A stretch of 5,442 bases of DNA, taken from positions 1 through 5,442 of the forward strand of contig JAMFRX010000518.1 in NCBI GenBank assembly GCA_026224995.1. Reading direction: 5' to 3'. Under the pieces are notes generated by a model. That model was not told the DNA's origin and did not search any database. It was given only the letters and a program-made list of their open reading frames with translations. The stretch comes from Puia dinghuensis (GTDB lineage Bacteria > Bacteroidota > Bacteroidia > Chitinophagales > Chitinophagaceae). Position numbers and translations under genes: made by a program. Below are positions 1-5,442 of this stretch, in pieces. Position 1 is the stretch's first letter; every line of letters starts with the position of its first letter.

Positions 1-2066
1 ATCTGCGGCAAAGCATCCACATTGGTCGACTTGAGTTTCGTCAGCTCCCGGAAGGCCAGGATATCATCCACGATCTGGTGCCGGCTGGCCAGCTTCAGCA
101 GGACGTCCTCTCCCGTAGCATATTGACCCGTTTTTGTCTTTTTAGCCTTGGGGTCCAGCTTCATCCGGTCAAACAGGGTCTCCCCAAGCTGCTTGGGGCT
201 GGCGAGATTAAAACGTTCGCCCGCCTGCTGATATACCTTTTCCTCTGCCAGCCGGGCATCCCTCTCCAGCTCCTTGGAATATTCCAGCAGGAAGCTGGTG
301 TCGACCCGGATGCCTTCGAACTCCATATCGGTGAGGACCTTCACCAGCGGGTTCTCCACTTCATAGAACACCCTTTCTACCACTTTGTTCTGCAATTGAG
401 GTAGGAAGGTATGCTTTAGCTGAAGCGTAATATCGGCGTCCTCCGCGGCGTAGTCCTTGATCTTTTCCAGCTCCACGTCGCGCATATTGCCCTGGCCCTT
501 TCCCTTCTTCCCGATCAGCTCCTCAATGTGCACAGGCTCATAGCCCAGGTATTGCGCGCTGAGCTGGTCCATGCTTCGCTTGCCTTCCGGCTCGATCACA
601 TAATGCGCCAGCATGGTGTCGAAAAGCTGGCCCTTCGGCGTCACGCCGTACCATTTCAGCACCAGCAGGTCATATTTCAGGTTCTGGCCGATCCACACTA
701 CCGAAGGTTCATCGAATAGCGGCCGGAAAGCATCCACGACCTTCTGCGCGGCCACGGCATCGGCGGGACAGGGTACATACCAGGCCTCGCCCGGCTGCAC
801 CGAAAAGCTCATCCCTACGATGTCCACATCGTTGGCATCGATGCCGGTAGTTTCCGTATCGAAACATATCTCCTTATAAGTCAATAGCTTTTCAACAAGC
901 TCCCGGATCGCATCCTCCCCTACGACAGCCTTATAGTCATGAGGGGTATTGCCGAGACACTTGGACTGATGGGGCGCCGGGGCTTCAACCGCGGGCGTTT
1001 CTTCTTCCCCTTCCTCCTGCCCCCGTTCTACGGCGGCTTCCAGCCGGGTACTGGCTTCCTCCAGCTTTTCCAATGACTGGCCCGAAGTAGGGGCGACCGG
1101 ACGTTTCTTCGCCGCTGCCGGCTTTATCTCATTGCCGAACAGGTCCTTCTGGACATTCTCCGGCGCAGAATAGCCCGGCGCGGATTCGTCCAGCTGAAGA
1201 CGTTTGGTCAGGGTCCGGAACTCCAGGCTGTCGAAGACCTCGATCAAGGCCGGCTTGTTCCACTCTTTAAGCATGAAATCCTCCTCATGGAAGGCCACCG
1301 GGACGCTGGTGATGATCGTCGCCAGCTTCTTGCTAAGTATGGCCAGCTCCTTGCCGGCGCGGACCTTTTCCCCCAGCGCGCCTTTTATGTTTTCTGCATT
1401 GGCGAGCACATTTTCCAGTGTCTGGTATTCATCCAGCAGCTTGGCGGCGGTTTTCTCGCCCACACCCTTGATGCCGGGGATATTGTCGACGGCATCGCCC
1501 ATCAATCCCAGGATTTCGATGACCTGCGACACGTCTTTGATATTCCATTTTTCACAGACCTCCTTCGGTCCCATGATCTCGGCGATTCCGCCCTGGTAGG
1601 GCGGCTTGTAGATATGGATGCGCTCTTCCACCAGCTGTCCATAGTCCTTGTCGGGCGTGACCATATACACCTCATAGCCCGCGGCGGCAGCCTGCTTGCT
1701 GAGCGTCCCAATAATATCGTCGGCTTCAAAGCCGTCCAGCTCTATGCAGGGGATGTTGAACCCCTTGACGATCGCCTTTATATCCGGCAGGGCGCTCAGC
1801 AGGTCCTCAGGAGCCGCCTGCCGGTTGGCCTTATAAGCCTCAAACTCGGTATGCCGTTCCGTAGGCGCTTCCGTATCGAAGCATACAGCCATGTGCGAGG
1901 GTTTCTGGTTGTTGATCAGGTCGACCACGGCATTGGTGAACCCGAACTGCGCATTGGTATTGCGCCCCTTGGACGTGATTCGGGGATTGCTGATCAGGGC
2001 ATAGTACGCGCGGAAAACCAGCGCCATGGCATCCAGGAGAAATAGTCTTTTGTCGGTATTTTCCAT
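1..2066 (-). CDS. polA: DNA polymerase I (partial, 3' end outside window)
   Basis: The frame is open from ATG at 2064-2066 to the left edge, giving 688 residues with no frameshift or stop. Pol I fills repair gaps and replaces Okazaki RNA primers. The 5'-nuclease domain (about 1-295) shows Asp12, Asp64, 'EADD' (114-117), 'PDKD' (138-141), and 'GDAVDNIPG' followed by the helix-hairpin-helix 'GVGEKTA' (190-207), so its metal ligands look intact. A long acidic, Ala/Pro-rich linker follows (about 308-370). The 3'-5' exonuclease domain has Exo I FDTETTG (402-408; Asp403, Glu405), Exo II 'NLKYD' (462-466; Asp466) and Exo III 'YAAEDAD' (539-545; Tyr539, Asp543). Proofreading therefore looks functional, unlike Taq-type enzymes. 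The polymerase domain begins near 565 and is cut just after 'KLKSTNVDALPQ', which in E. coli Pol I lies before motif A, so the catalytic aspartates are not visible. By comparison with E. coli Pol I (928 residues) the full protein should be somewhat longer. It is probably translated from the uvrB transcript. Confidence 0.97.
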   Translation of the reverse strand, partial: MENTDKRLFLLDAMALVFRAYYALISNPRITSKGRNTNAQFGFTNAVVDLINNQKPSHMAVCFDTEAPTERHTEFEAYKANRQAAPEDLLSALPDIKAIVKGFNIPCIELDGFEADDIIGTLSKQAAAAGYEVYMVTPDKDYGQLVEERIHIYKPPYQGGIAEIMGPKEVCEKWNIKDVSQVIEILGLMGDAVDNIPGIKGVGEKTAAKLLDEYQTLENVLANAENIKGALGEKVRAGKELAILSKKLATIITSVPVAFHEEDFMLKEWNKPALIEVFDSLEFRTLTKRLQLDESAPGYSAPENVQKDLFGNEIKPAAAKKRPVAPTSGQSLEKLEEASTRLEAAVERGQEEGEEETPAVEAPAPHQSKCLGNTPHDYKAVVGEDAIRELVEKLLTYKEICFDTETTGIDANDVDIVGMSFSVQPGEAWYVPCPADAVAAQKVVDAFRPLFDEPSVVWIGQNLKYDLLVLKWYGVTPKGQLFDTMLAHYVIEPEGKRSMDQLSAQYLGYEPVHIEELIGKKGKGQGNMRDVELEKIKDYAAEDADITLQLKHTFLPQLQNKVVERVFYEVENPLVKVLTDMEFEGIRVDTSFLLEYSKELERDARLAEEKVYQQAGERFNLASPKQLGETLFDRMKLDPKAKKTKTGQYATGEDVLLKLASRHQIVDDILAFRELTKLKSTNVDALPQ
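1137..1151 (-). other. Candidate sliding-clamp-binding pentapeptide in PolA (QKDLF)
   Basis: PolA residues 306-310 read Gln-Lys-Asp-Leu-Phe, followed by Gly-Asn-Glu. This agrees with the bacterial beta-clamp-binding pentapeptide consensus QL(S/D)LF at four of five positions, the exception being Lys at position two. It sits at the boundary between the 5'-nuclease domain and a long, probably disordered linker, an exposed place suited to docking on DnaN. The match is seen directly; the function is inferred, because such five-residue matches also arise by chance. Confidence 0.4.
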
Positions 2067-2083
2067 GTGGCGAAATTAGGTAA
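2067..2083 (-). other. uvrB-polA junction without a Shine-Dalgarno sequence
   Basis: The 17-bp spacer reads TTACCTAATTTCGCCAC on the minus strand, between the uvrB TGA and the polA ATG. It holds no purine-rich ribosome-binding site and no hairpin or terminator. The spacing is too short for a normal stand-alone promoter inside the gap, so the two genes are probably read from one transcript. Lack of a Shine-Dalgarno sequence agrees with a Bacteroidota host, where AT-rich leaders and other contacts support initiation. Confidence 0.6.
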
Positions 2084-4123
2084 TCACCCCTTCATCTCCT
2101 TCAACTTCTTCTGCAACCCGAACATCTCATCCCTCAGCCGGGCGGCTTCCATGAAATCCAGATCGCGCGCGGCTTTCTCCATCTCCTTTTTCGTGCGGGC
2201 GACGGCCTTCTCTACCTGCGGAATGGTCTGATAGACCTCCTGGTCCTCCGCTGCCATGACCACGAGCTCACCGTCAGGCGCGAGGGCATATGGATCTCCG
2301 GGGTTATAACCCTTGATATCCAGCACCGAGGTCTGGGCGAAGACCTGCTCCTTGGATTTGATCACGGTACGCGGGGTGATGCCATGTTTTTCGTTATAGG
2401 CGATCTGCTTCTCACGGCGGCGCAGGGTCTCGTCCATCGTCCGCTGCATGCTTTCCGTGATAGTGTCGGCATAGAAGATCACAAAACCGTCTACGTTACG
2501 GGCGGCGCGGCCGGCGGTCTGCGTCAGCGATTTCTCATTGCGCAGGAACCCCTCCTTGTCGGCGTCTAAAATGGCAACGAGGGACACTTCCGGCAGGTCG
2601 AGCCCTTCCCGCAGGAGGTTGACGCCTACCAGGACATCGATGTCGCCGAGGCGCAGCTGCCGGAGGATCTCCACCCTTTCCAGGGTGTCGACCTCGCTAT
2701 GGATGTATTTGGATTTGATGTCTATGCGATGCAGGTATTTGTCCATCTCTTCCGCCATGCGCTTCGTGAGCGTAGTCACCAACACCCGGTCTCCCTTCTT
2801 GACGGTTTTGTCGATCTCGTCCAGCAGGTCGTCGATCTGGTTGACGCTGGGCCTGACCTCTATAGGTGGGTCCAGCAGCCCAGTGGGCCGCACCACCTGC
2901 TCCACGACGATCCCTTCGGTCTTTTCTAATTCGTAGTCGCCGGGTGTGGCGGAAACGAAGATCGTCTGTCCCGTCATGGACTCGAATTCATGGAAGTTCA
3001 AGGGCCTGTTGTCCAAAGCGCTGGGCAGCCGGAACCCATAGTCTACCAGCACCAGCTTCCTGCTGCGGTCCCCGCCATACATGCCGCTGATCTGCGGCAC
3101 GGTCTGATGGCTTTCATCCAGGACCAGCAGGAAATCCTTTGGAAAATAATCCAGCAGGCAGAAAGGCCTGGTCCCCGGCGTGCGCCGGTCAAAGAACCGG
3201 GAATAGTTCTCTACACCATTGCAATAGCCCAGCTCCCGGATCATTTCCAGGTCGTAGTTCACCCGCTCGCTTAGCCGCTGGGCCTCGATGTATTTCCCAA
3301 CATTCTTGAAATAAGTGACTTGTGCAGCCAGCTCGTCCTGGATCTCATAGATCACCTGGTGCAGGATGTCTTTGGGCGCCAGGTAAAGATTGGCGGGGAA
3401 GATCGCGGCATTGTCGAGTGGGGCGATCCGCTTGCCGGACTGGATCTCGAAGCTTTCGATAGAGTCGATCTCGTCGCCGAAGAAGCTGATGCGATAGCCG
3501 TAGTCCACATAGGGCAGATGGATATCTACCGTGTCGCCCTTGACGCGGAAATTGCCACGGGCAAACTCGATCTCGCTGCGCTTGTACAGGCTGTTGACCA
3601 GCCCATGCAGGAAGGCCTGGCGGGAAATTACCTGGCCCCGCTGCAGCCGGATGATCCCGTTCTCGAATTCCACGGGGTTGCCGATACCATAGATACAGCT
3701 CACAGAAGCAACGACGATGATGTCTCTGCGACCACTTAGCAGCTGAGTCGTCGCCTGCAGGCGCAGCTTCTCCAGCTCTTCGTTGATCGAAAGGTCTTTT
3801 TCAATATAGGTATTGCTCACGGGCATATAAGCCTCGGGCTGGTAATAGTCGTAATAGCTCACGAAATATCCTACGGCATTGTCGGGGAAGAACGCTTTGA
3901 ACTCTCCATAGAGCTGCGCGACGAGGGTCTTGTTATGTGTCAGCACCAGCGTAGGCCGCTGTACGTTCTGGATGACATTGGCGACGGTGAACGTTTTTCC
4001 CGAGCCGGTGACGCCAAGCAGGGTATGGTATTGCTCGCCTGCCTGGATGCCTTCCGTGAGCTGACGGATGGCCTCAGGCTGGTCGCCGGAAGGTGCAAAA
4101 GGAGAGTGGAGATTAAAGGGCAT
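2084..4123 (-). CDS. uvrB: Excinuclease ABC subunit UvrB (nucleotide excision repair)
   Basis: This complete 679-residue protein is close to the length of E. coli UvrB (673). UvrB is loaded onto DNA by UvrA, verifies damage by inserting a beta-hairpin between the strands, and recruits UvrC for incision. Visible in order: the N-terminal 'SGDQPEAI' signature (12-19); Walker A GVTGSGKT (37-44, Lys43); the aromatic beta-hairpin with Tyr90, Tyr91, Tyr93, Tyr94 and Tyr99; the UvrA-interaction domain (about 155-250, including 'EFARGNFRVKGD' at 186-197); helicase motif II DESH (336-339); SATPG (391-395); 'LLREGLDLPEV' (503-513); motif VI QTAGRAARN (535-543); and a C-terminal UVR domain (about 635-675) that contacts UvrC. 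All expected catalytic motifs are intact. The ATG start is chosen because the protein then aligns from its first residues with known UvrBs (MPFNLHSPFAPSGDQP). No Shine-Dalgarno sequence precedes it, as is usual in Bacteroidota. The stop lies 17 bp before polA, suggesting co-transcription. Confidence 0.98.
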   Translation of the reverse strand: MPFNLHSPFAPSGDQPEAIRQLTEGIQAGEQYHTLLGVTGSGKTFTVANVIQNVQRPTLVLTHNKTLVAQLYGEFKAFFPDNAVGYFVSYYDYYQPEAYMPVSNTYIEKDLSINEELEKLRLQATTQLLSGRRDIIVVASVSCIYGIGNPVEFENGIIRLQRGQVISRQAFLHGLVNSLYKRSEIEFARGNFRVKGDTVDIHLPYVDYGYRISFFGDEIDSIESFEIQSGKRIAPLDNAAIFPANLYLAPKDILHQVIYEIQDELAAQVTYFKNVGKYIEAQRLSERVNYDLEMIRELGYCNGVENYSRFFDRRTPGTRPFCLLDYFPKDFLLVLDESHQTVPQISGMYGGDRSRKLVLVDYGFRLPSALDNRPLNFHEFESMTGQTIFVSATPGDYELEKTEGIVVEQVVRPTGLLDPPIEVRPSVNQIDDLLDEIDKTVKKGDRVLVTTLTKRMAEEMDKYLHRIDIKSKYIHSEVDTLERVEILRQLRLGDIDVLVGVNLLREGLDLPEVSLVAILDADKEGFLRNEKSLTQTAGRAARNVDGFVIFYADTITESMQRTMDETLRRREKQIAYNEKHGITPRTVIKSKEQVFAQTSVLDIKGYNPGDPYALAPDGELVVMAAEDQEVYQTIPQVEKAVARTKKEMEKAARDLDFMEAARLRDEMFGLQKKLKEMKG

Positions 4124-4133
4124 GAAAAATGAT

Positions 4134-4157
4134 TTCGTAAAGCGATAAAGTTACGAA
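4134..4157. repeat. Inverted repeat (7-bp arms, 10-bp spacer) in the uvrB upstream gap
   Basis: TTCGTAA at 4134-4140 is the exact reverse complement of TTACGAA at 4151-4157, separated by ten bases. It sits in the 40-bp gap between the AsmA-like stop and the uvrB start, with its near edge 10 bp from the ATG. On the minus strand, TAACTTTA (4146-4153) inside the repeat matches the Bacteroidota -7 consensus TAnnTTTG except for the last base. I see no TTG-type -33 element at the usual distance upstream, so the promoter reading is weak. Possible roles are an operator for a dimeric regulator or a weak hairpin in the uvrB leader. With only two G-C pairs in the stem and a ten-base loop, the hairpin would be unstable and does not look like a strong terminator, although TTTTT follows it on the minus strand. 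Confidence 0.45.
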
Positions 4158-4163
4158 TAATTG

Positions 4164-5442
4164 CTAGCGGTGCGCGGCGGCGGCATGCTGTTTGACCTTT
4201 TTCAGGGCCTTCTTGAACGGGTCCCAGCTAACTTTGAGCTTGCCGTCTTCCCCCGTTTTGGCGCGCAAGCGGACGCTTGGGCCTGCCTTGCCGTCGTTGC
4301 CCCGGCTTTCCGGCGGGATGTCCTGGTTGCGGTTTTTGCTCAGGTTGCTGAAAGGTATCTGGAGGCTCATGTCCGCGCCGGTCTTTAGGTCATAGGTCCC
4401 TTCGGCAAAGAGGGTAAAGGCCGTAGAGTTGATCTCCATGCGGTGAACGGTAAGGGTGGTGGAGTCGATATCCAGCTGGTCCTGCACTTCGGCAAAGCGG
4501 ATCTCGGAGAGATCTCTTTTCTTGAGAACCGACACCGTTACCTTTTCCATGGGGGCAAAGTCTACCAGCTGCCCGTTGCGGATCGTGAAGCCCACCGTCC
4601 CCTTCAGGCTGTTGGTGACGATCTTGGCTTTATCGTTGAGCTTGCCGGTCATATGGATGTCGGCGGTAAGGTTCCCCTTGAGGTTGGAGGCCGTGATGGC
4701 GTCCTGGCCGAAGTTGTTGAATGCGGTAAAGAGGTGGGGAAGATCTACCCGTTCCAGATGGGATTCCAGGGAAAGTGGGCTGGACTCGCCCGCACCCTGG
4801 CGGCTGAGGGTGGCCTTGAGCTCAAGGGAACCTCCGCCCTGCTCGATGGTTACCCGGTTCAGCTTGATCTCGCGGTTGTCGAAGAGCAGGTCCGCCTTGG
4901 CATGGGCGCCGGAGAATTTCCGGAAGTGCAGATCTACGGCATCTATCCCCACATGTATAGCCCCTTCTTTCAGGATGCGGTCCACACGGGAGAAGGTAGC
5001 GCCGAAAACCGATTTGCTGCTTTGCCGGACCGAAGTGGCCGCCGGCCGGGCCGCCAGAGGGAGAAGGTCCTCCAGGTCGAGATTGGGCGTGCTCAGGCTC
5101 CAGTTCATCGACACATTCTCCGCATTCCTGTCCAGAAGGGCAACCAGATTATGGGCTATGCCCTTGATCATGATCCTGCTGCTGCCTGTTCGGGCGCTCA
5201 GCTGTTCGATCACGAGGTCCTGATCCTTGAAGAGCAGCCGCCCCTTAATATTGGTAAGCTTGAACTGGTAGGGGAGATAGACAATGGCTGCGGAATCGAT
5301 ATCCAGATGACCGTTGACGACCGTACCTGCCGTATCATTCTCCGAAAGTGGACCCCTGTAAACGATATCCATGGTCCCCGAACCCTTCGTGAACTGCATG
5401 GTCTGGCTGCCGGTGATGTCATTCAGCCGGTCCAGCCCGAAA
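4164..5442 (-). CDS. AsmA-like C-terminal region protein (partial, 5' end outside window)
   Basis: The reading frame is open from the right window edge to a TAG stop, giving 426 residues with no start in view. The methionine at 5399 is internal, because 14 more in-frame codons precede it, so I treat the gene as 5'-truncated by the window. The visible chain is rich in alternating hydrophobic/polar beta-strand segments. It contains the pattern I associate with the AsmA C-terminal region: a 'LKGNLTADIHMTGKLND' stretch (about 4620-4690), then 'IRNGQLVDFAPMEKV' (about 4540-4590), then strands around 'FAEGTYDLKTGADMSLQIP'. Family knowledge: AsmA proteins are large, anchored in the inner membrane by an N-terminal helix, and span the periplasm as beta-rich structures linked to outer-membrane biogenesis and lipid transport. 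The anchor would lie outside the window. The protein ends in a Lys-rich tail (FKKALKKVKQHAAAAHR). It lies 40 bp upstream of uvrB on the same strand. Family assignment is fairly secure; the exact substrate is unknown. Confidence 0.85.
   Translation of the reverse strand, partial: FGLDRLNDITGSQTMQFTKGSGTMDIVYRGPLSENDTAGTVVNGHLDIDSAAIVYLPYQFKLTNIKGRLLFKDQDLVIEQLSARTGSSRIMIKGIAHNLVALLDRNAENVSMNWSLSTPNLDLEDLLPLAARPAATSVRQSSKSVFGATFSRVDRILKEGAIHVGIDAVDLHFRKFSGAHAKADLLFDNREIKLNRVTIEQGGGSLELKATLSRQGAGESSPLSLESHLERVDLPHLFTAFNNFGQDAITASNLKGNLTADIHMTGKLNDKAKIVTNSLKGTVGFTIRNGQLVDFAPMEKVTVSVLKKRDLSEIRFAEVQDQLDIDSTTLTVHRMEINSTAFTLFAEGTYDLKTGADMSLQIPFSNLSKNRNQDIPPESRGNDGKAGPSVRLRAKTGEDGKLKVSWDPFKKALKKVKQHAAAAHR

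Noticed and set aside
1502..1729. A 75-codon minus-strand open frame inside polA in another frame
   Set aside because: It overlaps conserved PolA 5'-nuclease sequence, and its low-complexity Ser/Arg-rich translation is a frame shadow.
1287..2045. A 252-codon open frame on the plus strand opposite polA
   Set aside because: It lies wholly antisense to a verified polA frame containing all expected motifs, resembles no protein I recognise, and is the kind of open antisense frame that GC-rich coding DNA produces.
2071..2078. TAATTTCG on the minus strand just before polA, one base from the -7 consensus TAnnTTTG
   Set aside because: It ends only four bases before the ATG, which would put the transcription start at or inside the gene, and the position three-quarters along the box does not match. 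Chance in an AT-rich spacer is more likely.
3320..3739. A 139-codon plus-strand open frame opposite uvrB
   Set aside because: It is antisense to highly conserved UvrB sequence and shows no domain of its own; its reading follows from the codons of the opposite strand.
4124..4157. Intrinsic terminator for the AsmA-like gene (stem plus TTTTT on the minus strand)
   Set aside because: The stem has seven pairs of which only two are G-C, the loop is ten bases, and the T run is short and not directly attached, so it is a poor terminator.
4456..5223. A 255-codon open frame on the plus strand opposite the AsmA-like gene
   Set aside because: Its translation is Ser/Arg-rich without recognisable motifs, and it is antisense to a convincing AsmA-like frame, so it is a shadow.

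Overview
The window carries three protein genes, all on the minus strand, in transcription order: an AsmA-like protein (5' end cut by the right window edge), uvrB (complete), and polA, DNA polymerase I (3' end cut by the left window edge). Coding sequence fills almost everything. The only gene-free DNA is a 40-bp gap before uvrB (4124-4163) and a 17-bp gap before polA (2067-2083). No RNA gene, mobile element, CRISPR array or long repeat was seen.

The organism is most likely a member of the Bacteroidota. Neither intact start codon has a Shine-Dalgarno sequence in front of it, the short spacers are AT-rich against otherwise GC-rich coding DNA, and the AsmA-like and PolA proteins have the look of that phylum. 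A GC-rich Chitinophagaceae-type lineage would fit, but that is recognition by eye, not a computed placement.

Right part (4164-5442): the C-terminal part of a large AsmA-family envelope protein. Middle (2084-4123): UvrB, the damage-verifying helicase-like subunit of nucleotide excision repair. Left (1-2066): the 5'-nuclease domain, the proofreading exonuclease domain and the start of the polymerase domain of PolA; the polymerase catalytic motifs lie beyond the edge.

uvrB and polA are very probably co-transcribed. Their products act in sequence: UvrB loads at the lesion and recruits UvrC for incision, and Pol I then fills the gap. The AsmA-like gene may be part of the same transcript or only an upstream neighbour. 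The most notable non-coding signal is a 7-bp inverted repeat with a 10-bp spacer just upstream of uvrB. The most notable protein signal is a long acidic/Ala-Pro linker in PolA that begins next to a possible sliding-clamp-binding pentapeptide. I see no sign of a previously undescribed system; this looks like a conserved housekeeping region.
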